From Helochares maculicollis (Eukaryota > Arthropoda > Insecta > Coleoptera > Hydrophilidae), in assembly GCA_033557835.1 (NCBI GenBank), contig JAWQRO010000026.1, positions 1-64,000 on the forward strand: 64,000 bases of DNA, given 5' to 3'. Of this stretch, positions 54,200-64,000 are shown piece after piece. The notes below the pieces were generated by a model, which did no database searches, was not told the DNA's origin, and saw nothing but the letters and a program-made list of their open reading frames with translations. The position numbers and the translations under genes are program-made. The stretch's first letter is position 1; every line of letters starts with the position of its first letter.

Positions 54200-56150
54200 C
54201 GCCCTAATGGCACCTCAAACGACACAAAATGATAAACGAAAGAGAGAGGGAGGGTATACTTTTATCACATTTCCAGAATCAGAAGATAATTCCAGATTTA
54301 ACTCGACAATAATTCAGGAATCTGAGAGCCTCAAACGTCGCTTTAGGAATATTTCATACATAGAGATTTTTGCTGCGAGTCCTGCGAGAATTTTTCATAT
54401 ACTCTTCAGGAATTCGGCGCCTATTCGAATATGTTCAGACTCTCCTGCTACTTGAAAACACGTTACAATGACTTTCAGCTGAATTTCTTTCTCTATGATT
54501 TCATATTTCCACCCGCTATTGTAAAGTTTCCCCGTCCTCTGGAAACTTGTTATCCCCAATCATCTTTGCAGTTCCCCTCGGGCGCTTTATTTCCGTTGGA
54601 ATCGCCCTGCTCGAGATGGCTTGTTTCGGCATCCGAAATGCGCGCGGAATCCATCACAGGCAAATCCTCGATGCTTAAAATTCCATCATTCCTACCTATC
54701 TATGTATGTAGTTCACGGTATTCCCCTCTGCTTTGGTTCTGTTGTGTTGAGCTGGGCCGGGGCAAACTTGTACCGCTGCAACCGAGCGCTCCACGGTACG
54801 TTTCGTTAGCACAGGTACTTAGCATGTATGTGCTATATAGCTAGCTAGAGCTCCTGCGACCCTTCCGGCCTGGCATGACGTGCTTGGGTTGAGCGGTCCC
54901 TTGAGATAAGAGAACCAGACGATAGAGACCGAACGAATAGAAGAAGGCAGAGGGGAAGTACAACGAGACTGAGTTCACACGAGCGTTCCGAGGCGGATAT
55001 TGGAGGTGACCGTCGATGTTTAATTGGCAGGATGGAGAACAGTTATTTGGAATACCCCCTTTTTTAGATTTAAATAATTCTCCTGTGACATATCTACTTC
55101 TTCGCTTGAAATCAATACTCACAAACGGAGAGCATTCCATGCATTATGTTTCCCAATGAACGCCTGGAAGCAATCGAAGCAATCGAAATTAGATGAGGAG
55201 GCTCTCAGCGACATCAATCATAACTCAATAAAAGATCAAGGAGGGCGCCAATCGGGGGGCTTGCGTTTAAAATCGAGTGTGCGATCACTAGAATTCGAGC
55301 AAAAACACGCGGATAATCGCAACAATAACCGAGATGATTAACCCAGCTAATTGGCCTGAATATATTACCTAATTACATAAAAAAAGAGAAGCAAAACGCG
55401 GAATAAAAAACCGCTGCTCGCCGGTGTGTGTGTGTGTGTGTTTATAATGTATATCCGAGCGTCGATCCAGTCTCGTGTGAGCGCGCTACTTCTGCCAACC
55501 GTGAAACTCGAAACAGCTGTGCCATGCACACAGGCCGTAAGCTCTCTCGCATTGTGTGCACGTCACCTTCGATCTCTGTCCCCCTCACGTATCCATCTCT
55601 TTTCCGCTTTCTGCGATATCTTCCCATTCAGTCTCTCTCCCTGTGGTCTCTTTACTACTAGACTTGCGCTGGCTGACTGCTGGAGAGATGATTCTTAGGC
55701 TCAAAGCAACCGCGCGATGGGGCTACAAATTTCCTCTCTTATTGAGACATACATTTTTAGGCTGTTGGTGTCCATGATTAGTGCAGAGAATTGACGATAC
55801 TTGTCCTACTATAACTATGGTTTGCATCAATTGAGTCTCCTCCTTTGAGCTCAAAAGCGGTTCATTCCTTCGAAGCCGGGACACTAATTGACAGTCCCAT
55901 GCCGAGCTTCATCAAGGAAGTCCGTCCCGAAAAGCGAGATGCACGCAGACTGCATCCAAAGACATGCTCCGATCGTCATTGGGTCTAATTCAATCGGACT
56001 TCTCACCAGGACTGCGCTCTCCTAAACGAGAACTGAAACAAACATTGGCTGGATGAATTAACCAAAATTCAACGTTACCAAGCCCAGATCTACTAAGTAA
56101 GATTAAACGGTAAATCCATGTTACACTCCCAACTCTACGTACCCCAAACG
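54200..56150. other. GC-richer region, no gene assigned
   Basis: Less AT-rich than its surroundings, with many overlapping frames on both strands (longest 137 codons at 54431-54844), none recognisable. It contains a (GT)n tract at 55423-55441 and C/T-rich stretches near 55560-55660. It could hold an untranslated exon or regulatory DNA; the sequence does not decide. Confidence 0.35.
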
Positions 56151-56159
56151 GCTTAGAAT

Positions 56160-57732
56160 GCGGTTTTCAGGCTAGAGTCGATGTGATTGCAGATCAATTC
56201 GAAAAATCACAAGATCTAACTCAGGTCTGTGACTATGAGCCTTATCCTAAGACTGGCATTCGTCGTACCATCAGACGGCACGAGAAATCCTCTCGCTTCA
56301 CCGAGACATTCAGCTCACCACTGTTGGCGAGATTCAAAAGATCATCGTTAAATTCCGACCCAACAAAGCCCCAGGATTCGAAGCCATTCCTAATAAGGAG
56401 TTGAAAAATCCACCAAGGCACGCAATCGTCCAGCTGACATACATCTTCAGCTCCTGTCTCCTGCTATAGCATTTCCAAAATCGTGGACACTTGCGACAGT
56501 CTAAGGCAGGGAAAGGCCCAAAATTCGTACAGCATTACAGCCCTATCAGTTTGCTGCCAACCCTCAGCAAGCTGTGTAAAAGCGTAATCTTGAAAAGGTT
56601 CAATCGCCCCTCTCGGCCAGTCGACTTATAAAGGGCTAGATTCCCTGATCTTTGACCAGTGGTCGTTGCGATTCTCGCGATTCTCCTTTACTTCGCCGAA
56701 CTGGCCATTACATCCCCGAGCAGTAGTAGCCGCTTATCTTAGCTCGTCGAGTATAGCTCATCAATATTCCTAAGAGTGACAATACAAGCATTGCCTTGTC
56801 GGTACTAACAGAATTTATTGCGGTTATGAGTTAAAACCTCCAGGTTGCATTTCTTTCTAGAATCGCTAGTCAACAACGTTACAATATATTGTTTCCCAAA
56901 CAGTTCGGCTTTCTGCAAAAAATTTGCATTATCCGGCACGACGCAAGGATCATCGATCAAATACCAATCCAATTTAACAGGAACAACAAGATACAAATGG
57001 TCCTTCTCGACATGGAAAAGGCGTTTGATACCGTTTGGCAGAAAGTTTGCTGGTGCCGTTTGGCAAAAAGACATCTACAATCTCATACCGCACGACTTTC
57101 GTCCACAGCTGGTGCATCTTGTCCGAAATTATCTTTCGGCTAGGTCGTTTGTTATCACTTTTCAAATCAGCACCTCCAAAACCGAACCCACCTCCACAGT
57201 AGTCGCTCAGGGATTGCTTGTTGGGCCGTTCCTGTTTAACATATTTATCAACGACATGCACGCTCTTGCTTGCTTTGTTTGCGATGACAATGCCGTCCTC
57301 AAATCATCGTGGGGCCGACGAGTCCTTGCTGACAGACTCAGTACGCATGTTCAGAATATCGGAAGATTCTGCAACTCTTGGAAATTACCAATAAACCAGG
57401 AAAAAACAGAAAACATTGGTTTCTACAAAAATACAACACAACGAACTCCACTGATACCATTGTCGACATAAACATAGCGAAGTCCGATGTCGTCAAATAT
57501 CTTGGCATTACTTTCGCCAAAGGGCGGCTCAACTTCACACAACACATTCAGATAAAGAAACAACAGGGTATAGCGAAACGCAAGTCTCTATACCCACTCA
57601 ACAGAAGATCAGGATTGTAGTGGCCGAAGATGCTGACAATCTACAAAACGATCGTCAGATTTATGACGCATTTGTTCTGTCAACATTTCGATACCAATTC
57701 AATAGTGTGAAGCTACGAGGCCTTCAAAATAC
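56160..57732 (+). pseudogene. Jockey-like LINE reverse transcriptase, broken
   Basis: Plus-strand frames encode, in order, IVKFRPNKAPGFEAIPNKEL (56343-56402), AIVQLTYIFSSCL, HYSPISLLPTLSKLCKSVIL (56536-56595), MVLLDMEKAFDTVW (56998-57040, the first catalytic Asp block), an LLVGPFLFNIFINDMHA segment (57213-57262) and then CFVCDDNAVLKS, where the family has a FADDTA box. KPINQEKTENI-type sequence and YLGITFAKGRLNFTQHI follow, the thumb. The insertion in CFVCDD and many shifts make it inactive. It is truncated at 57732 by a mariner. The layout is that of Jockey-clade LINEs. Confidence 0.82.
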
Positions 57733-57734
57733 TA

Positions 57735-58898
57735 CATGGGCTGAAAAGTCTTTGACCTAACTGAGAGATCGAGCCACAGACAAAGTTTCTCTTCCTTAGT
57801 CTTAGAGTTCTGCCTTAACTAGAATAATGTCAAAAGTTTCATGACATTTCATCCAATTGTTCTCAAGTTATTGGTCTCAAAGTGACCCTACCTCTACTAA
57901 TTTTATTTACAATATAAAAAAGTGAATTTCGTATTTTGACAAAATATTGTTTCCTAATGTGAAAAAACACAGTTGATGCAAAGCAGTGGTTTGATAAGTG
58001 TTACTTAACAGTCAAGTACTGGTTTGCTAAATTTAGTCGTAACCTTACCAGCTCAAGTGATGTACTCGGTTCAGGAAGCCCACAAGAAGCAACAGATAAC
58101 GTCAGAAAGCATCACAAAAAATTCGTGAAATTGTGTTGGGTGATCATAAAATGAAATTGACCGAGTTAGTTAACATCGTTGGCATCTCAAAGGAACGCGT
58201 AGGTCACATCAGTCACAAATTTTAACAAATGAAAAAGCTTTGCGCGCGATGAGTGCTGCGTTTTTTGCAAATCGATCAAAAAGCCAAACGTGTTCGACTT
58301 TCAAAGGACAGTTTGGCAGTGATCAAACGCAATAAGTGCATGTTTCAATGCAGATTTGTGGCAATGAATGACACATGGATACATCATTACACATCTGAGT
58401 CCAATAGGCATTCCGCTGGATGGTTTTTGCCTGTTGAGTCGTCCGATGCGCCCGAAAACACAAAAGTCTGCCGGAAAAGTTTTGGACAATATCTTTTGGG
58501 ATTTTGCATTATTGGATCGATTGATCGTCGAGATCAAAGCCAAACGCTCTCATTTAGTTAAGAAAAATGGCTCTTTCAGCTTGTGACAGCGCCGATAAAT
58601 TGAAGGAATTGCACTATGAACTAGTTCCCCACCCACCGTATTCACTAGATTTGGCCCCTAGTAACAATTATCTCTTTCTCCTACTCAACAACTGGCTCGC
58701 TAAAACAAGATTTCACTCAAATGAGGAGGTCAAGATGGAAATAAATGTCTATTTTGCAGGCCTCTGAGCTTCACACTATCGAAATGTTGGAGAACCGTTA
58801 CAACAAATGCATTAATCTAAATGGAGATTGTATCGAAGAAAAAAACGATTTTTTCATTAAAAAAAAACGTTCTTTCTTTGTTATCCAAAGAGTTAGAT
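57735..58898 (+). mobile_element. mariner family G, longer copy
   Basis: Left end CATGGGCTGAAAAGTCTTTG with TA at 57733-57734; right end CCAAAGAGTTAGATG is decayed. Coding pieces: NDTWIHHYTSESNRHSAGW (first catalytic Asp block, 58360-58415), SAGKVLDNIFWDFALLDRLI, and HYELVPHPPYSLDLAPSNNYLF (58611-58676), in which the third catalytic Asp is replaced by Asn. The HDN block is missing because of a deletion near 58565. Same family as 48632-49378. Confidence 0.8.
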
Positions 58899-59742
58899 GA
58901 AGGCAGGTGCCGAGATCTTACCTAGTGAAGAAAAAAGTTGGAAATTTTGTACGTTCTTTAAATTAAAGGTATGCAAAATGCATAAACTGAACACTGCATT
59001 CGTAGCTTGTCTTGAAAAGTGAAATATAATGAGTAACAAAAAGCTACAACCGAACCAGTTAGAAATTATCTTTGACATTAAAGTTATGGTTGGCTCTTGA
59101 AAATGTTGAGAAAAATTATATATATCATCAGCGATTCTTATTAGCTGGTTTTATAAACGCGTTCTTCCTAGTGCAACTAAGACCGGACGATTTCTGGGAA
59201 AAAGTTAACAATCAAAGATATCCAAAATCTTAAAAGTGAGACTTTGAAGACAAAAATAGAAAAACATCTAGAGATATAAATATGAAATGTCGTTTGTTAG
59301 TCTCACTAATATTCGAGAACGGCTGGGCCGATTTGGCTAATTTGGTTTTGAAATATTTGTTGAGGTCTAAGAAAGGTTTAAAAGGTGACGAAACATGCAG
59401 AAATTGCAAGGAAAATACTAAAAGCAAATATTTTATTGTCCCATACTGTTCGTAACTGACGAACAAGAGGCGTTCAGAAATTAAACAAAACGGAGGTAAT
59501 ATGAATCGGTATGTATTTTTGGGTTTCTGCAAATATTTTGTTGTTGAACCTCGACATCATTTTGTGGCGGTATGAAGTTCGCCGGGTCAGCTAGTATGGA
59601 ATAAAATGTAATGAGCTCCATTAATATCTAATCCTTGACGATATGTAATTACCGCGGCAGGTTCACGATGATCGGTGAATTTGCTTAGTTCGAATTAAAG
59701 CTGCATTCCTATTTTAAGCGCTTGACTAGTTTGCCAACGATG
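58899..59742 (+). repeat. Dispersed repeat R3, copy 1
   Basis: Blocks shared with 62500-62860: ATCATCAGCGATT, TTTGAAGACAAAAATA.AAAA, and CGAATT.AAGCTG.AT.CC.ATTTTA. The repeat continues beyond the mariner at 60699 (TTGAAGTAATTGTCGACTGA). No coding recognised. Confidence 0.6.
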
Positions 59743-59744
59743 TA

Positions 59745-60698
59745 CTAGGTAGCACTATAAGATTTCGGGTCAATAAGAAAAGGCGTTGCTACTTTGTCTG
59801 CAAGCCATTTAGTATTGACGAGTCAGTATTTTTTTACAAAGGACAACTCAAGTATCGTGCATTGATTAAATTTTTTGAAGGATTTAAAAGCAAAGGAAAT
59901 TTATGAACGAATGTTGAAAGTACGTTAGAACTCTTCGTCTTCAATCGGTACAGTAGAAAGATGGGTTGCCGAATTTCTACTTGGGCGTACAAGCCTTGAA
60001 GACAATCCATGTCAAGGACGTACAAAAACAGCAATAATACCAGACATTGTACAGGATACCGTATTGGAAAAGCGTTGAGTGACTGAAAGTGATTTAGTAG
60101 AAGCCCTACAGTATTGGGTTTCAGAAAGCTGTGTACACAATGGGCACTGCATTCGCTAACAATGGAACAAAAACACATTCGAGTGTGACTTCCTCGGTAA
60201 CATTTAGAGTGTTTTCGAAAGGAGAAAGTCGATATTGTGCGTAGTCATCACTATGAATAAGACTTGGGTCTATCACCATGATCCTCAATCAAATCATGAG
60301 GCTAAAGAGTGGTGTGAGTCTGATTTTGTTTTAGACCTGCTGCAATGCACCGGGCCACAAGAGCATTTTGACAATAATTACAATTCGTAAATTAAAGTTG
60401 GAATTGTTGGAGCAGCGCCACCGTATTCACAAGATTTCGTCCCGAGCGACTTCCATCTATTTCCAAATCTATAAAAAGTCATACGTGGAAAGCATATTTC
60501 ATCAAATGATGAGATTGTAACAGATGTGGAAGCGTATTTTGGAGCCCTTCTAGATTATCACTTCAGGGATGGAATTCAATAATTGGAATCTCGTTGGTTC
60601 AAGTGTATTGATATGAGAATATACTAAATAATAAAGTGTATTTCAAACTATAAGATCGTGTCTTTTTATAGAAACTCAAAGTTTATTGGAAAACTTAG
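59745..60698 (+). mobile_element. mariner, family H copy 2, within R3
   Basis: Left end CTAGGTAGCACTATAAGATT and right end AGTTTATTGGAAAACTTAG correspond to the family H ends. 954 bp. Coding pieces: QLKYRALIKFFEGFKSKG, MNKTWVYHHDPQSNHEAKEW (first Asp block decayed from DETW), then PPYSQDFVPSDFHLF (third block) and DVEAYFGALLDYHFRDGIQ. The second catalytic block is not recognisable. Inserted at a TA in R3; the uninterrupted site is seen at about 62825. Confidence 0.8.
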
Positions 60699-61091
60699 CA
60701 TTGAAGTAATTGTCGACTGACAAAGGAGGACCACGTCTCATGAGTTAGCATGCAGAGCATAGTGCCATAGTATGCACGATAATATAGCATATAAAAAAAG
60801 CAACTACACTAAAAAAATTCCGGGACTATTGTTAAATAGCTGGTTAAGCTAAATTCTATTAAATAAATGACGATATATACAAATAGCTAATTGTTCATAA
60901 CTGAACAGGTTTTAACACTATGGCTTTGTAGAGCGCCTAAATCTAATCATTTTAAGCTTTGGATACATTGTTAAATACAACAAGATTGTATTAGACCCGT
61001 AAAAACAATGCGTTTTACTTTACACTATGGAAGGTACAGGAACTTAGCAGTCCTATTCCTATTCCTTACTAGCCAAAACAAAACGGTGTGA
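60699..61091. other. R3 tail and AT-rich DNA
   Basis: The first ~45 bp continue R3; the rest holds nothing recognised. Confidence 0.45.
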
Positions 61092-61093
61092 TA

Positions 61094-62330
61094 CGAGGTG
61101 TGTTCAAAAAGTATATTTTTTCAAAAATTATTTATTTATTCAAAATATCTATTTTGTCCCCTTCAAAGTAATCCCCATGAGACTTTAAAAAATCATTTTC
61201 CTTTATCTTGTTCAGCTCCTCCTCCGATGCCATCTTTATCTTGTCAATATTAGCGTAGGGTCGTCCTTTCATGGGCCTCTTTAGTTTCGGGAACAATAAA
61301 AAGTCACAGGGGACCAGATCTGGGGAAAATGGTGGCTGCGGCATCATTAGTGCGTTGTTTTTGGGCAAAAAGTCGCGCACAAGCAACGATGTGTGAGCAG
61401 AGGCGTTATCGTGATCCAAAAGCCAATTTTTGTTCTTCCACAAATCCGGGCGTTTCCGGCGGATTGCTTCACGCAAATTGCACATAACTTGCAGGTACTA
61501 TTCCTTATTGACCGTTCTACCTTGTGGCAAGAACTCACGATGCACCACGCCCCGCAATCGAAGAAAACGGTAAGCAAAACTTTCACAGTCGACCGAACTT
61601 GGCGCGCTTTTTCGATCTTGGTTCGTGTGGCAGCTTCCATTGAGATGATTGAGCGTTGGTTACCACGTCATAACCGTAAACCCACGATTCGTCATCAGTT
61701 ATGACCCTCTGGAGCAAATTTGGATCGTCGCGGACAGAGTCCAATAGCTCATTAGCAATTTTCATGCGAAGCTGTTTTTGGTCGAAATTGAGCAATTTTG
61801 GTACGAATTTCGCGGCTCATGCCCAAATCATTGATAAAAATCGAGTGGCACGAGCCAATCGATATGTCTAGGTCCTCAGCAACTTCTCTAACGCTGATTC
61901 GACGATTGGTCAATACCATTTTCTTCACTTCATCAATGTTTTCGTTTGTTGTTGAAGTACTCGTTCACATCTTCTCGGCCTTCTGAGAACATTTTGTACC
62001 ACCGATAAACGTTGCTTCGGTCCAAGGTAGCTTCTCCGTATCAGCCAACATTCAACATTCGGAATGCATTCGCGCACTTAAGTTTGTTTTTCACCCAAAA
62101 ATTGATACAGGTTCTTTGATCTATTGTTTTGAATAGGTAAAAATCGAAGACGAGCCAAAACATGTGCAAGCAAAGCAGCTGTCAACAATTAACTGAACAT
62201 TAAAAATGGCGGAGCTGGTTGGTATAAGTGAGAGACATGAGTGCCAATATAGCGCCACAAAAAAATGGAAATTCGAATATACGTAACCCGCGAAAATTCA
62301 ATATTCGCGATACTTATTGAACACACCTCG
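61094..62330 (-). mobile_element. mariner, family C copy 2
   Basis: Ends CGAGGTGTGTTCAAAAAGTA and, in complement, CGAGGTGTGTTCAATAAGTA. TA at 61092-61093 and 62331-62332. 1237 bp. Opposite orientation to copy 1 (12229-13536). Confidence 0.9.
61132..62160 (-). pseudogene. mariner transposase (SETMAR-like), family C copy 2
   Basis: The N-terminal part is at 62125-61990 (DQRTCINFWVKNKLKCANAF, YRWYKMFSEGRED). The middle is open at 61795-61583 as MLNFDQKQLRMKIANELL and RVITDDESWVYGYD, with the first catalytic Asp. A frameshift near 61590 and another near 61485 lead into 61485-61132, REAIRRKRPDLWKNKNWLLD, HDNASAHTSLLVRDFL and PPFSPDLVPCDFLLFPKLKR, ending FEGDKIDILNK. The second and third Asp are 34 residues apart. 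All three catalytic acids survive, but the chain is broken by shifts and early stops. Confidence 0.83.
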
Positions 62331-62499
62331 TATATAAGTCATAGGCAAAATTTCAAAACGTATGTAGAATAATACATGTTGTAGAAACTCAAATGAAATC
62401 TGGCATCTTGCGTAAGCTGACAGAAAAGTCATTAAATTGCATAAGATGTATGGAAACTTTGCAAGCATCTGTAAAATTAGGGACCAACTTGCCTAATAG

Positions 62500-62860
62500 T
62501 TAAGTAAACAACCCTCGAATGCAGGGCAAATGCCGAGTTCGTAACTAGCGACGACCTTTTTGTCAGCCTATGACTATCATCAGCGATTGTCATCAGCTAG
62601 ATGTATACACGCGCTCTTTCTAAATAGATTTTACAGTTTGTGTTGACGATAGAAGATTTAGAAACATTTAGCAGTGATTCTCTGAAGACAAAAATATAAA
62701 AACATAAAAGAATGGATCATAAGGGTCTTTGGCAATATGCAATAATTGTGAAAGCTTCGCACTGATTGGTGACTTCGAATTGAAGCTGTATACCCATTTT
62801 ATACGCCTGACTAGGTCGCGAACATTATATTGAAGTGAATGTCGACTAACAAGAAGGAAA
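62500..62860 (+). repeat. Dispersed repeat R3, copy 2
   Basis: Shorter copy of 58899-59742 plus 60699-60740, uninterrupted at the place where family H copy 2 sits in copy 1. Confidence 0.6.
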
Positions 62861-62998
62861 TAGAAACCCTACGCTAAGGGATACGTAAGAAGGGTGAAGT
62901 GAATTAAAATTACGTCTCCCATAACGGCGTGTCTGTGAATTCACCACAAAGCGTCTGTAAGTGGAAGCATGTGGCCAGCTTTGGCTTCAGCTATGATA

Positions 62999-63056
62999 CG
63001 AGGAGGATCCTCCTCGCTTCGCTAAGGATGATTGCGAGAGGAGCGCAGCGCTGCGC
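62999..63056. repeat. Two neighbouring perfect palindromes
   Basis: CGAGGAGGATCCTCCTCG (62999-63016, 18 bp) and GCGCAGCGCTGCGC (63043-63056, 14 bp) are both perfect and 26 bp apart, in GC-rich DNA. Confidence 0.9.
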
Positions 63057-63144
63057 AGCGCCGCAGACGGGACGCCGCTGCTGGCATACGGATTGCAGTC
63101 GTCGGTCGCTCTAATCAAGAAAGCTGGCACTAGACGGATACGTC

Positions 63145-63282
63145 ATGGCCACTATAGGCACGCAAACTGTAATCAGTGCCCTTGCGTCACGGTCAGCACG
63201 TGACGTCGAAACATGTGGTGCCGCCACGGCCAGCTCCGTACTCGAGCTGCGTTTGTACTCATTCCAGGACCCGAACGAAAAG
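63145..63282 (+). CDS. Possible host coding exon with splice donor
   Basis: An ATG at 63145 opens 46 codons ending at AAG|GTAAGATG, a good donor consensus, in phase 0. The translation starts MATIGTQTVISALASRSARD and ends SSVLELRLYSFQDPNEK. The frame is also open for nine codons before the ATG. It lies in GC-rich DNA preceded by a GC-rich, 5'-UTR-like stretch. The ELRL..F segment faintly resembles the start of Delta/Serrate-type ligands, but there is no hydrophobic signal peptide, so I do not assign a family. It could equally be a chance frame. Confidence 0.25.
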
Positions 63283-63299
63283 GTAAGATGCAATCTCGT

Positions 63300-64000
63300 T
63301 GCTTATTTATAAATGTTTTGTTTGCAGTTGCTCCATTAATCCGCCAGCAAAATTTCAACCAAGAGAGTCCTTTGTTGATGTAATCCTGCTATTCACTGCC
63401 AATCGAGAGGGACAGCTTTTCCACACCTGTGGCTGGAATTCACCAATTTAAAAGCCATAGTTTGAAATCACTGGATCGTGATCTGCTCTTCCTGAATATG
63501 TGGCGAAATCTGAATGACTTTTAGGGCGTTCGTGAACAGGTTACATGCACACAGAAAATTAACTTACAGCATGGTAAATGAAAGAAACTTCCAGTGCATT
63601 GATTTACCTCTTGCAGGTTCATTTGCAGATTACCCATTCCCACAACCAGTCCGCCAATTGTTTATAGTTTGCAAAAACACAAAACCGTGTGTGCACGGCC
63701 ATTAAAATCCCGACGTGATGTTTCTCACAACTACACAGTCTGCAGGAGGAAACCGACCGAAATGGCAAAACACCGCCACTTTACACACGTTTTTGCGGAT
63801 TTACAAAGGGGTCGAGACTCTCGGCAAACAAACAGAAATCAGTCGTGTCACAATACACCGGACCACAGCGAGCTGGAACAAAACGATCCAGGCCATGCTA
63901 GTCTAGGGATCGCCAGTCCAGACCCATAATTAACTGGAAGCACCCTTTTTAATAATTAGCGCAATTCCGCTTAATGACTAGCAAGCTCGGGGACGTGCAT
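63300..64000. other. GC-richer DNA, no gene assigned
   Basis: Short frames on both strands, none recognisable. If the exon at 63145-63282 is real, this is the start of its intron. Confidence 0.35.

Noticed and set aside
54431..54844. 137-codon plus-strand frame
   Set aside because: No recognisable motif, biased composition, competing frames on the same DNA.

Overview
The window is nuclear DNA of an insect. It is AT-rich, has introns, and is packed with degraded transposable elements. The combination of many DD34D mariners, a 17.6/297-type gypsy element, Jockey-like LINEs, a Penelope-like element and an insect-type Posterior sex combs (Psc) gene fits a holometabolous insect; a beetle is plausible, but the sequence alone does not prove the order.

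The only host gene I can identify with confidence lies on the minus strand at 22768-30425. It is the 3' part of a Polycomb-group Psc/Su(z)2 homologue. One small exon (30206-30425) carries the first half of the RAWUL domain. After a 2.5-kb intron, a giant terminal exon (22768-27675) carries the second half of RAWUL and about 1,600 residues of low-complexity tail with several tandem peptide repeats. The RING exons were not found and probably lie further upstream, outside the window. A mariner and a cluster of repeated mariner 3' ends occupy the intron.

Layout: 1-2215 hairpin and Penelope-like element; 3000-5340 LINE split by a mariner; 5520-5960 hAT remnant; 6700-11513 gypsy element with both LTRs and a mariner nested in it; 12229-15690 three mariners; 16130-20890 two copies of a dispersed repeat (R1), an LTR-like insert, an RNase H fragment of a LINE and a mariner; 20890-30425 Psc; 30426-35000 composite repeats with zinc-knuckle and tRNA-like pieces; 35395-36090 mariner; 36240-36760 GC-rich island; 37790-38995 R1 copy 3; 39410-43080 Tc1/mariner fragment and a second gypsy copy with two insertions; 45260-49378 mariners and an inverted repeat copy; 49860-50200 pyrimidine-rich minisatellite; 51931-52297 a 36-bp tandem array built from two interlocking palindromes; 52770-62330 four mariners, a LINE and a dispersed repeat (R3); 62900-63900 GC-rich DNA with perfect palindromes and one possible exon.

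Functionally the window is one developmental regulator (a PRC1 subunit) embedded in a transposon graveyard. At least 17 mariner/Tc1 copies or fragments are recognisable, with nested and side-by-side insertions. None has an intact transposase. No bacterial-type system, CRISPR array, rRNA or functional tRNA gene was seen.
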